64,000 nt of DNA, from assembly GCA_944472135.2 (NCBI GenBank), contig OX235267.1:16227452-16291451 (forward strand). The letters are read 5' to 3'. The notes beneath the pieces were generated by a model. The model ran no database searches. It had not been told where the DNA came from and saw only the letters and a list, made by a program, of their open reading frames with translations. A program made the position numbers and the translations under genes. This DNA is from Trichobilharzia regenti. Its lineage: Eukaryota; Platyhelminthes; Trematoda; Strigeidida; Schistosomatidae. Shown here one piece after another: positions 52,590 to 61,995 of the stretch; the first letter of the stretch is position 1, and each line of letters begins with the position of its first letter.

Positions 52590-54930
52590 ATTGTCTTCTT
52601 TAGTTCCTAGAGGAACATAGAGCTTCAGTCGCGCACGTCTCTATTGAGTTCGGTTCTCCATCAACGTTTTCACCTGTCTCCACGTCTGCTCAAATCCTTT
52701 TCGCGTGATCTCCTCTAAGTCACCCTCTTACTGAAGACTGAATCACCGCTTCCTGTTCAGGTTCTACTAGAGATATCTCCCAGCATGTGTGATGTCACGT
52801 GGTGGTTTACTCAGACTATGGCCTCCATTTCACCTCCATTTTTTCCTGCATATTTGTTGCACGATTCTTTCCTGCTAGATTGGTCCGTTCATTGCCAGAG
52901 ATCCCTGTTGCTGATCTTTTATGGCCGGCCATCTGATCTCGAGTTGTATATAGAGAAGACAGCTATTGATGAAGGACTGTAGTTTGTTTGAAGTGCTCTT
53001 CATCACGCGCCAAGTCTCTGGTCCACACAGCGAGCAGCACTGCATTCATATTGAAGCTGAAAATCATCTTCATGCAAAGTGATGAGTGTTGATCTCCACA
53101 AAGACCTGAGAGAAATGAAATCTTGCCTGAATTTCCCAATCCTCGCACATTTGCGTAGGTAGGTAGGTAGGTAGGTAGGTAGGTAGGTAGGTAGGTAGGT
53201 AGGTAGGTAGGTAGGTAGGTAGGTAGGTAGGTAGGTAGGTAGGTAGGTAGGTAGGTAGGTAGGTAGGTAGGTAGGTAGGTAGGTAGGTAGGTAGGTAGGT
53301 AGGTAGGTAGGTAGGTAGGTAGGTAGGTAGGTAGGTAGGTAGGTAGGTAGGTAGGTAGGTAGGTAGGTAGGTAGGTAGGTAGGTAGGTAGGTAGGTAGGT
53401 AGGTAGGTAGGTAGGTAGGTAGGTAGGTAGGTAGGTAGGTAGGTAGGTAGGTAGGTAGGTAGGTAGGTAGGTAGGTAGGTAGGTAGGTAGGTAGGTAGGT
53501 AGGTAGGTAGGTAGGTAGGTAGGTAGGTAGGTAGGTAGGTAGGTAGGTAGGTAGGTAGGTAGGTAGGTAGGTAGGTAGGTAGGTAGGTAGGTAGGTAGGT
53601 AGGTAGGTAGGTAGGTAGGTAGGTAGGTAGGTAGGTAGGTAGGTAGGTAGGTAGGTAGGTAGGTAGGTAGGTAGGTAGGTAGGTAGGTAGGTAGGTAGGT
53701 AGGTAGTAGGTAGGTAGGTAGGTAGGTAGGTAGGTAGGTAGGTAGGTAGGTAGGTAGGTAGGTAGGTAGGTAGGTAGGTAGTAGGTAGGTAGGTAGGTAG
53801 GTAGGTAGGTAGGTAGGTAGGTAGGTAGGTAGGTAGGTAGGTAGGTAGGTAGGTAGGTAGGTAGGTAGGTAGGTAGGTAGGTAGGTAGGTAGGTAGGTAG
53901 GTAGGTAGGTAGGTAGGTAGGTAGGTAGGTAGGTAGGTAGGTAGGTAGGTAGGTAGGTAGGTAGGTAGGTAGGTAGGTAGGTAGGTAGGTAGGTAGGTAG
54001 GTAGGTAGGTAGGTAGGTAGGTAGGTAGGTAGGTAGGTAGGTAGGTAGGTAGGTAGGTAGGTAGGTAGGTACCTTGGTGGGGAAGTAGCCTGCATCTTTC
54101 AGATTTCTCCCTTTTATGATGTCTGCTGTCTCTTTTTGTGGTTGATTTTGCTATTATCGACCCGAAATCTTCATGGCCACATCTGTTTTCTGCATGTTTA
54201 CGTGTAGTCCTAACTTCTCAGGATGCTTCTTTTGCTTACTTGTTACTCTTTTCTTGCATATCTTCCAGTTTGTGTGTGTCGTCGGCGAAGGCCAGATCCT
54301 CCAAGTTTTTTGTGTGGGTCCATTTTATGTCTGTTTTCCCGTTGCACACCATAATCTGTCTGTCGCATTATCCAGTCTACCGTTCTCAATCAGGAAAATC
54401 ATTGGAGAGAGTAGGCAGCCAGCCAGCTTTGTCTAACTCCCGTCATCACTTCGAAGGATTCCGTGAGTTTCCCGTTGTGGATTACTTGTCATGCAGCGTT
54501 GTCGTACAACCACTGAATGAGACGTATAATTGTTGGTGGCACCCCGTAGAAGTGAAGTAGTTTCCAAATCACTTCTCGATCGACGCTGCACTATCGAAGT
54601 CCTTTTTCAAAGTCAGTGAAGTTGAGGTGAAAAGAGGTGTAACTGCCATTTCAAGCTGTGTTCAAGGATGATCCGTAGTGTTGCGATTTGATCGATACAT
54701 TCCTTGTTTCTCCTGAATCCAGCCTGTTCCGTTCAAAGTTTTTCATCCAGGTTGGCATGTGTTATTCTCTCCAGAATGTTGTGGCTTAGTACTTTGCTTA
54801 GGATGGACAGGATCATAACACTGTAGCAATTCTTGCTATGACTTAAGTCTCCTTTCTCTGGGAGTTTGAATCGGTATCCTTTCTTCCAATCAGCTGGTGC
54901 CTTACTGAAGTTCAAATGTGTGCTTTATAA
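52590..54930 (-). pseudogene. RTE/SR2-like LINE split by a giant tetranucleotide array
   Basis: C-terminal part at 52600-53150; array; then the upstream part at 54071-54930 with FSKAPADWKKGYRFKLPEKG and NILERITHANLDEKL at 54915-54733, and RT-core sequence around 54400-54640 (KDFDSAASIEK-type). It is continuous apart from the array, which sits where other copies have a CCTA seed. Confidence 0.75.
53151..54070. repeat. (GGTA)n tetranucleotide array, about 230 units
   Basis: Almost perfect for about 920 bp, with only two one-base slips (near 53705 and 53780). The apparent open frame of Leu-Pro-Thr-Tyr repeats on the minus strand is simply this array translated. Confidence 0.95.
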
Positions 54931-55800
54931 AACTGTGACTGACCGATTTAAAGTTTTATTTAGGGATAATCTTACATCTCAATAACCAGATAACATCGGA
55001 AAGTAAAGAACACTACAAATGTTTTGTCCTACCTCAGACTACTTCAGAAAGACACACTGACAACCTCAACAAGAGATGCACCAAAAAATATTATATGACA
55101 ATGTGAATAGTGTATTCGAGATATGAGGTCATCAATTCATTGGTGTGAACTGATGAGTAGAACAGTCGTGTGGTCGAATCATAACGCATTTATGGGTGTG
55201 TAATACTGGAGATGGTGGGGTAGGGTGGTGGGAGTCTCAAACTAGACCACGCACGCACATTTGTTCAAAGTTCTATGTCGAAAACAGACAGACAGACAGA
55301 CAAACTAGACCAATACACTGGATCAGTGTTTTCGATATTTTGGTTGTTCATAGGTAAATGAATATGTTAGAAGCATTTGGATGCTACAAGAACAACTCAT
55401 TGTAGATGGGTGGAAGTTGACAATTTTTCCACAATCAATCAAAAAAATAGTCTTGTAAATCGGTGGAATTTATAACATTGGATTAAGAGATGTAAACTAT
55501 AAGCATCCTGCAAGCATGAACACATCAATGACTCTGGGACGGTTAGACAAAGCAAGTCAGTAAAACCGGGTGAATGACACCATATTCGGCCTGCTTAAAA
55601 CCTGGGCTACGGTAAGACTTCCTTTTCTGTCTCTCTGTAGCATCTATTTTATCTCATTCGGTTTGTTTTAATCGATCTCTGATGGTATTTTTTGCTCTTG
55701 TGTCTATTGAAAGTGTTCACAAGCTTCTGATTTGCAAGTTCCTACTAAACCTGAGGGGAGTCCCGATTCTGGGTAAGTAACGTTATCCAATACACGAGAC
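54931..55800. other. Mostly unrecognised
   Basis: A short LINE 3'-UTR-like stretch ('gttcaaagttctatgtcgaa', then (GACA)n) lies at about 55255-55305. A very decayed family A-like SINE may lie at about 55150-55250. No gene. Confidence 0.35.
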
Positions 55801-56016
55801 TGTGGTGAGGGCTGTCTGCAAACCAAAATTATAGACAACAGTTCACGTCAATCTTTTGATTTGATACTAGTAACTAGTGTGATGTGTCTAGTCCTCTCAT
55901 TGGTGCAGACTGAGTTCTATCAGTCAGGTTGTGATGTGGCTACCATTCTAGGTAGCTCGCCATCACGGTGCACGTTGATTCGATGATATTAGAAGGTTGG
56001 GGGCAATCGGCAGGAA

Positions 56017-56061
56017 GCCTTGGACCTAGGTTTCGTGCTAGTTGGCACTCGTCAGCAAGGC
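56017..56061 (-). ncRNA. Hammerhead ribozyme, fully canonical
   Basis: Every element is present on the minus strand: stem I gccttg/caaggc (6 bp perfect), core CUGACGA, stem II gtgc/gcac with loop caacta, GAAA, stem III acct/aggt, and cleavage triplet GUC immediately before caaggc. Length 45 nt. The minimal, loop-less stem III resembles schistosome SM-alpha ribozymes, which can act as dimers. Confidence 0.85.
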
Positions 56062-56170
56062 ATATCTGCAGCTGTCTTGAAAGAACTCATGTTCCTCTGA
56101 GATTCGAACCCGCGTCACCCAGTGCTGCAGCCAGAGACGTTACCACTGAGCTATTCGGGCTCACAGATAC

Positions 56171-56215
56171 GCCTTGCTGACGAGTGCCAACTAACACGAA
56201 ACCTAGGTCCAAGGC
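56171..56215 (+). ncRNA. Hammerhead ribozyme, nearly canonical
   Basis: Same layout as the opposed copy at 56017-56061. The only change is gcac to acac, which opens the loop-closing pair of stem II. The catalytic core and cleavage site are intact. Confidence 0.8.
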
Positions 56216-56551
56216 TTCCTGCTGATTACCTCCAACCATCTAATATCATCGAGTTTACGTCATTGTTTACGTCCCGAATCGGGGTCATGATAAAAACAAC
56301 AACAAGGCTTAACCTTGAGGAACTCATCAACCAATCACAGCAGACTTTACATGTGCAAATACGATTCGCAGATATATGGCTCAACCTTCTAACGAACGGT
56401 TAAAAACAGTACAAAAAAACCTTCTTCAAGAAAACAGCCAATCAGAAGACGTTGCTTCTCTACTAGCAGTAACGAGTAATAATCTACATAAAACTATATA
56501 AATATCTGTTGATTTTCTCAATAAAGGAACTGTTTCTTGGACCTTGTCTTC

Positions 56552-56755
56552 TGTGCGTCGGTGGCACAGTGGTTAGGACTCTCGCCGACCATTCACATGG
56601 TCCGGGGTTCGAGCTCACATCGGCGCACATCTGATATCTATGGTCGGCCTGAGAAATTTGGGCTACCGATATCCATGCTGAAAATTCCATACTTGTACCA
56701 AAAATACGGTGTGGAATCAAGCTGTAATCAAAAATTAAAAATTAAATTAAAAAAT
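56552..56755 (+). repeat. Family C SINE
   Basis: Head 'tgcgtcggtggcacagtggt' with B-box-like 'ggggttcgagctcac', body 'ggtcggcctgagaaatttgg', tail 'ggaatcaagctgtaatcaaa' and an A-rich end. It is inserted into the LTR 3' end. Confidence 0.8.
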
Positions 56756-57099
56756 TAAATAACTGTTCTTCAGTTATGTCCCTGGGTCCCAAAATGTACT
56801 TCTCAACATCTTACAATCGGCTCTCAACTAGATGTCGTGGATGGATTTCTTGAAGGATGGAGACAAAGCAGATATGTGTATCATAATGGAATGGTTTGTG
56901 CTTCAGCTCAAGAGCATTGTGTGTGTCACAGGATATACTACTGTCAATTAATTAATATTTTCCTTAAAGATACTGTACGAAGGGAAGATATCATACAATA
57001 AAAATCCTCTGAAAATTCTGTACAATTTATAAATACTATCTGGAATAAAAATATTATTAAACTCATGGAGACAATTGTTAGATAAAGTGTTATGATATT

Positions 57100-57330
57100 G
57101 AGCAGGCTGGGTTAGGGAAAGACTTAGGTCAGGCTTAGGCTAGGGGAGGTGACTTGTTAGGTGAACTTTATCAGGCAGATATTAGGGTTGATTCGAGGTA
57201 GATCAGGTTTAAGCTATAAGAAAATTAGGATCACGTTTAGGGTTGGAAGACCAAACTTATTTTCCAGAACTATGGCTAAGATTGGGGTAGGAAACCAAAT
57301 CTACTTTTCAGACATATTACCCTCTCCAAT
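57100..57330 (+). repeat. Degenerate telomere-like GGTTAGG words
   Basis: Scattered 'gggttaggg', 'cttaggctagggg', 'attagggttg' and 'tttagggttgg' words within the CREC intron. They are not a regular array. Confidence 0.35.
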
Positions 57331-57463
57331 GTCATTTTGGTATCTAAAGGTAAACTCTATCATAACTTGTTGAATAATGCCAACCATTTCGAAGAAATGA
57401 TAGAATATTTCACTCATCAGACTGATCTATTACTTTCCTTATTTCTCTGTTAATCACCTTGTA

Positions 57464-57772
57464 ATGGTAGTCCCATATGTGAAAGTAATTTACGCCTATG
57501 TGAATTTTGTCAATACTCACTCAAGTTTTGAAGAAGCGATCAGTGTGATGAATATCAAATGTAAGAAGCTCATTGAGAACAGTGATTTTATTAGGGTGTC
57601 AAGTTACTTTAAACAACCTAAAGTTAACTCCCTGGACTTATTCGAATCAATTGATAAACCAGTGATGATTGATAAGCTTGGCAACAAATTAATTGAAACT
57701 GACCTCCTGTGTTTTAATCATTTCTGTCAGACTACGAGCAATTCCCAACTACTCAAATCAACTAATCAGTAG
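57464..57772 (+). CDS. Unrecognised 102-codon open frame in an intron
   Basis: The frame contains TYVNFVNTHSSFEEAIS-like and SDFIRVSSYFKQPKVNSLDL segments with no recognised domain. It lies antisense in the CREC intron, 58 bp from the exon. It could be chance, or part of an unrecognised element. No splice or promoter evidence was seen. Confidence 0.2.
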   Translation: MVVPYVKVIYAYVNFVNTHSSFEEAISVMNIKCKKLIENSDFIRVSSYFKQPKVNSLDLFESIDKPVMIDKLGNKLIETDLLCFNHFCQTTSNSQLLKSTNQ

Positions 57773-57830
57773 TATGTAACATCATGAAGAAAACAAAAGG
57801 AGAAAAGTCATCAATTCAACAACTACTGAC

Positions 57831-57941
57831 CTGGTGTAATCCATAGAGCCATTTCATTTTTATCTAGTTTTCCATCTCCATTAAGATCATAATTTTTGAA
57901 ATTTTCTCTTTCAATTATCATCGCCTCTTTATTCATTTTAT
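57831..57941 (-). CDS. Calumenin/reticulocalbin (CREC) gene, penultimate coding exon
   Basis: A 111-bp exon bounded by a consensus acceptor (ttctcacag) on the high-coordinate side and donor GTCAGTAG on the low side. Entry phase is 1 and exit phase 1. It encodes DKMNKEAMIIERENFKNYDL then NGDGKLDKNEMALWITP. The 12-residue loop DLNGDGKLDKNE is a canonical EF-hand (ligands at 1, 3, 5, 9 and 12). ERENF..YDLNGDGKLDK.E...WI is the penultimate EF-hand region of CREC proteins, just ahead of the WI.P segment. The protein continues in frame into 50973-50801. Exons for the signal peptide and first four EF-hands were not found and are expected beyond the right end of the window. Confidence 0.9.
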
Positions 57942-58214
57942 CTGTGAGAATAAAAGTGGAAAACAACACACACATACAAGCAAAAAAACGAAGAAAGAAT
58001 CGTAATACAACGAACGTATGAAGGTGATAATAATAAAAGGTTTCCTGTAGAATAAATTACTAGATTTCGACTAATGTTCATGATTCAGTGAAGTATATTT
58101 CACATCAATTAGTCAGCAAAAGTCAAAAGTGGCTTGATGAATTCAGTAAAGAAATTTTCTTTATCGACGAAATCATCTTCACAGGCTACCATACAGTTGT
58201 ATTTATATTTACTG
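57942..58214 (-). other. CREC intron sequence upstream of the penultimate exon
   Basis: The pyrimidine-rich acceptor context lies next to the exon. The rest shows no feature. Confidence 0.4.
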
Positions 58215-58582
58215 AAAATGTATAGTTTTCTATCACCACCGCCTTACGCCACTTCAGCGTGTGTTTATAATTTCACTTGTTCCTGTGTGTGGGGCTTGTT
58301 ATACTGGTAGAACAAAGCGCACACACTCCAGATGCATCTTCGAACATTAGCACAAGGTCAATGCAAGACAGTTACTAGCTCAATTCTCGAGCATTTGGTC
58401 AGCTCAAGCCACATAGCTCCACCACAGTCATCTTTCAAGATTATCTATAAGGTGAGGCCAAATGGTATGAAGGACGTCAGGTTTCGGCATTATATGTACA
58501 TGGTGGAGGAATTGGCAACTTGTCAATACAATCATGAACTCTGTATACAGAAGCAGTTTGTCGAGTATCCTATTCTACCGTA
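58215..58582 (+). pseudogene. PLE GIY-YIG fragment
   Basis: A cysteine-rich entry and ACYTGRTKRT-like YIG equivalent occur near 58270-58330. The open stretch SILEHLVSSSHIAPPQSSFK, IIYKVRPNGMKDVRFRHYMY, ending HELCIQKQFVEYPILP, is the C-terminal end of a PLE protein. Confidence 0.7.
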
Positions 58583-59044
58583 GTCTTAACCTCCTCATTG
58601 GTCATTCCCTGGAAATCTTTCACTTTCATTAATTAATCTGCTTTTAATTTAATAATCAGTTCACTAGTATCACTCTCACATGTTCCTTTTGTACATTTTC
58701 TTACCCTCTTTATACTTGTTAAATGGACACTCAACTACTACCACCTTTCTTCTCATTCAAAAACAATTTTAACCTTCTCAAATTTCTAACGTTTTCTTCC
58801 TTTGTGCCTTTGAGTTCCACGAAATTTACAACTCATTATTTTTTATTCTTGAAGCCACTTCTAAGCAACTTCATCAATTATGTCACCCTCTCTGTTATTC
58901 AATAATAGACTTCTATACATTTTGGTAAATATAAAATGAAGATGATTTCCTCAATAAAAAGATTTTCTTCACGAAAGTATCCCCCTTTAGTTTAGCTTAG
59001 GACTCTTCAGAGGTCAAACCCAGAAGCTTAAATCAAGAGAAGAA
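58583..59044. other. AT-rich, likely PLE 3' flank
   Basis: Non-coding. It may be the untranslated tail of the preceding PLE. Nothing else seen. Confidence 0.3.
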
Positions 59045-59810
59045 ACTAGTTGAATAGTAAGACGATTAGACCAGAATTTAAGTGACCTCTGAATGCTATT
59101 ACTAAGCTGTTTATGATGGCCATGACAGGGACAAGGGTTGGACATATTTCTTTTGAATACATAGCGTGGGTTTGAGCTTTTGGATGGCTAGTGCCTCGGC
59201 TATGCCCAGATGTCTCAGTTTTACTCCCTTTTATAGGTCTGATCGGATCTTGCATATGACTCTGAAGGACTTTTCGAACAGCGCTGAATGTCCTAAACAG
59301 ACCAGACGTTGTTTCACTGAACTATATACACGTTTTCGTTCTCCTTTAGCTGCCGCGTTTTTCAAGTTGGTGCATGGTACGGCCGATGTACTCAGCTCCT
59401 CACGAGAGCAAGTAAACTAGTATATGCACGCTGAAGTAACCCAATGTGACCGCTTGTCGTTCGCATTCTGGTTGAACAGTTTCTTGCAGGAAAACATAAG
59501 TCGTAGGCTAGCGGCGAAGTATGTTTTCCTCAGAGATTTGGAGAGACGTTTACGAAGGATTTCTGCTTCAATATCACCTTTGAATTCAAGATTAGGCAGA
59601 AGTATCTTCTTCGGGACGGATTGGACTTGTTCAGAAGTCATCTTTGATTTGAGATTCTTGTCTATGAGCCTGGAAGGAAAACCGTTTTTCAACAGGATTC
59701 CTCGGGAGATTATTCAGTTCTTCGTCAATGACTTCCTCGCTGCCTATCATCCGATATCGTCTAAACTGATCAGCACACTATATCCACTCTCTTCATGACA
59801 TAAAATAGTC
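59045..59810 (-). pseudogene. PLE linker and GIY-YIG domain
   Basis: From 59692: MKNGFPSRLIDKNLKSKMTS, ILLPNLEFKGDIEAEILRKR and LSKSLRKTYFAASLRLMFSC. These are followed in other frames by ACIYQFTCS, a degraded YIGRTMHQL, and SALFEKSFRVICKIRSDL, with an end near 59150 (KLKPTLCIQKKY-like). The RT core is absent. Confidence 0.75.
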
Positions 59811-59814
59811 TTCA

Positions 59815-60000
59815 GAAGGATGATCAAAGTGTCATTATAAAAATACAGCAGAAATATTCATTCAGATATTTAGAAGGTAAAAGAATTTTTGAGCAAAAAA
59901 TATCCTTTTCGATAATTTCCTCTTCTGGCTCTACAATTATATACAATATATGTATTTATATACATGAAGTATTCTAGAATAGTCGTCATTGACAATACGG
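59815..60000 (-). repeat. Repeat F copy upstream of a PLE
   Basis: The plus-strand 'cgataatttcctcttctggc' region is repeat F in reverse. It lies 5' of the PLE fragment at 59045-59810. With the copy at the 3' end of 42060-43270, it suggests repeat F is part of PLE terminal repeats. Confidence 0.45.
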
Positions 60001-60022
60001 GTGTTTTTAAATACTATTGACT

Positions 60023-60445
60023 CTGACTGGATACTTGTCAGTGACTAGTTTCGTCTGTCTAGTCCTTTGCCTGTTGCAGACTGAATTCTGTGAGTCAAAT
60101 GTGCAATGTGGCCCCAATACCATTAGATGGCTCGCCATCATGATACATTATAAGTTGTTGGCATTAGATGGCTGGAAGCAATCGGCCACAAGAAGCCTTG
60201 TGTGACCTATGTTTCGTGACCTAGTTGGCACCCACCAATCAGAAAAGCGTGTCTACAACCACTCTGAAGGGACTCATGTCCCTTTTGAGGCTCAAACCCG
60301 TGTAACGCAGTACCGCCTGCAGTCAGAAATGTTACCACTGAGCTATTCGGGATCGATATTGACCTTCTGTAGGATTATGATAGACACGTGGATTGGATAC
60401 TAGCCAATGACTCGTGTAGTCAGTCTAGTCCTTTGTTTGGTGTTT
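60023..60445 (-). repeat. Family D SINE, head-to-tail partial dimer
   Basis: A minus monomer of about 366 bp (60025 to 60391, between the two 'ga(c/t)tggata' tail starts), followed by about 50 bp of a second unit in the same orientation. GAAA of the hammerhead is kept, but the CUGANGA side is mutated. Confidence 0.7.
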
Positions 60446-60789
60446 AAATCCCTTCAATTTAGGTGGCCAGCAAGTGATATCGTTTTTTTGTGCAAGTGGA
60501 TCCAGCTACTCATCTCAGCGAGTCAGTAGTATGCAGCATCGCCATAGATTTTGGGGAAATCAAAGTATTCAGATCAGAAATACAAAGAAAGTCGTTTCAA
60601 TAAAATTTCCTTACTTCAACAACTCTAAAAGCAGAAAAGGAAACAAGATAAATTTTTTCAAATTTTAAGTCGTGACCAGTGGTGACCCACCATATAGAAT
60701 TGAGCACAAATGTTCACCTAAAAAACTGACTGGTGATTGCGTTTACATCGAAAATTGATGGGAATTGAGATTAATGGTTCAATGGTTTG
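60446..60789. other. No recognised feature
   Basis: A 64-codon open stretch (60474-60668) has no recognisable domain. Confidence 0.3.
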
Positions 60790-60990
60790 GCTTCCAGTGA
60801 CTGAATGGCCTATGAGCTTGCCTTGTAAAGAGAAGGTTCTGATTTCTGTTCTGCATCTGGTGGTTACGTACTGATGAAGAGTCTCAAGCTAGGACAAATT
60901 AACTATCCAGTACTTCAATGCTGGTTTTCAATGGTTCTCTAAATGACATCAATCCATGATCTAACTTGAAGCAATTGTATAGTTGTGTTC
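60790..60990 (+). repeat. Family A SINE, diverged
   Basis: 'tacgtactgatgaagagtct' and 'atggttctctaaatgacatc' identify the family. The B box and hammerhead are mutated. Confidence 0.6.
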
Positions 60991-61129
60991 TCTAAGGAGC
61001 TGGTTGATGTAATTGCGAAGCCTCTAGACAACATCACTTCAGAGCAGATCTCAGTATAAAATGAACTCATTTAACTTCTCCATAAACGATGATATAATCG
61101 TATCTCCTGCCGATCGATGTTGTTATTGG
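60991..61129. other. No recognised feature
   Basis: Short non-genic stretch. Confidence 0.3.
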
Positions 61130-61610
61130 AAGTTAATTAGTAGATGGTAACTAGTAGTGGAATCCAGGGTGAGGCGCATTTCCTCCTATTTGGGACTGGT
61201 TCGTCAGCCAGTGGATGTACCTGCACTCCCAAGTGAGTGATGCTGTTCCCACGGAGGCTCAAACCCAGTGTCCATAGTTTCAAATGCCGAAGCGTTATCC
61301 ATTAGACCACTTGGGCCACAACAGCCACCTCTTGTGCGACAGGTCATATTAATTATTTAATTCAATCTAGATTTTCCTGCCGATTGATTGGGCCCATCAC
61401 ACAAGAGGTGGTTCTTGTGGCCCAAGTGGTCTAGTGGATAGCGCTTTGGCTTTTGAAATTACGGGCACTGGGTTCGAGCCTCGGTGGGAACATCACTCCC
61501 TGGGAAAATCAGGTACATCTAGATGACGAGGCAGTCCCGAATGGGACGAAACGCGTGTTATTCTAAATACCACTGCTAGTCACCACCACAGGGTTACCAC
61601 GTACAGGAAA
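61130..61610. repeat. SM-alpha-type HHR repeats, head-to-head pair
   Basis: Minus copy about 61135-61325 and plus copy about 61380-61605, separated by 'cgacaggtcatatt...cacaag'. Each has a tRNA-like head (plus: 'agtggtctagtggatagcgc', B box 'gggttcgagcctcgg'), then a hammerhead remnant, then 'ccactgctagtcacca'. In the minus copy the core CUGACGA is followed by an insertion. In the plus copy C3 is changed and stem II carries extra bases. Both are expected to be inactive. Confidence 0.8.
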
Positions 61611-61995
61611 TCAACGATACCATATTTACCCAGGCCGTATTGAACGTGATAGAGACAATGATAAGCGTAAAACTTATGAATTACTAAGCTGTTAACAAAA
61701 TGATCAGCTCTTTTATCCACTCGTGTTTGTAATCTATGGGGAAACACTATCTCAATTAAACCGACGATTTTTGTATGTTTGTGATTTTACTGTGACTACA
61801 GTTACCAAATAAGAACTGTCATTAAAAATCTTGTAATATTACATTTATAATTGTTTTTAATATTATTCGATAAAATTAGATGCAATATTTTACCAAAAGT
61901 TTTTTGTGCGTTGAATTTCTGCAGTATTTTGACAGATTTTGTGGTGTAGGGTTGCAGCCCCACCCCCGAAACCACCCTCTTTACCTAGGATTTGG
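61611..61995. other. No recognised feature
   Basis: AT-rich, non-genic. Confidence 0.35.

Larger units (their letters stand above)
55842..56264. mobile_element. Family D HHR composite, head-to-head, with TSD
   Basis: The insert 55853-56253 (401 bp) lies inside the LTR. The flanks TTCACGTCAAT (55842-55852) and TTTACGTCATT (56254-56264) each differ by one base from the LTR word TTTACGTCAAT seen in the copy at 31325, as expected for an aged 11-bp TSD. The minus part (55853-56160) holds tail, hammerhead and tRNA-like head. The plus part (56161-56253) holds only the hammerhead and following sequence. Confidence 0.85.
55801..56551 (+). mobile_element. LTR with nested SINE composite, 3' end cut by a SINE
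   Basis: Begins 'tgtggtgagggctg' and ends 'ggaccttgtcttctg'. TATAAATA lies near 56497, and AATAAA at about 56520 (caataaagg). The last bases of the LTR are missing where the family C SINE starts, so no right TSD is visible. The family D composite 55853-56253 splits it. Confidence 0.75.
50974..57830 (-). other. CREC gene intron (6857 bp), filled with transposons
   Basis: The intron runs from the donor GTCAGTAG at 57830 (minus strand) to the acceptor at 50974. It contains two RTE remnants, a (GGTA)n array, SINE families C and D, and an LTR. No further EF-hand exon was found within it. Confidence 0.8.

Noticed and set aside
53151..54070. CRISPR-like array
   Set aside because: Tetranucleotide units without spacers. 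This is a simple microsatellite in eukaryotic DNA.
53070..54095. 341-codon open frame of Leu-Pro-Thr-Tyr repeats
   Set aside because: It is the translation of the (GGTA)n array, which is open in several frames. There is no initiation, splice or domain evidence.
54138..54560. 140-codon plus-strand frame
   Set aside because: Antisense shadow of the minus-strand RTE copy at 52590-54930. A similar shadow occurs at 19596-19910.
59424..59798. 124-codon plus-strand frame
   Set aside because: Antisense to the PLE fragment, whose minus-strand translation has recognisable PLE motifs.
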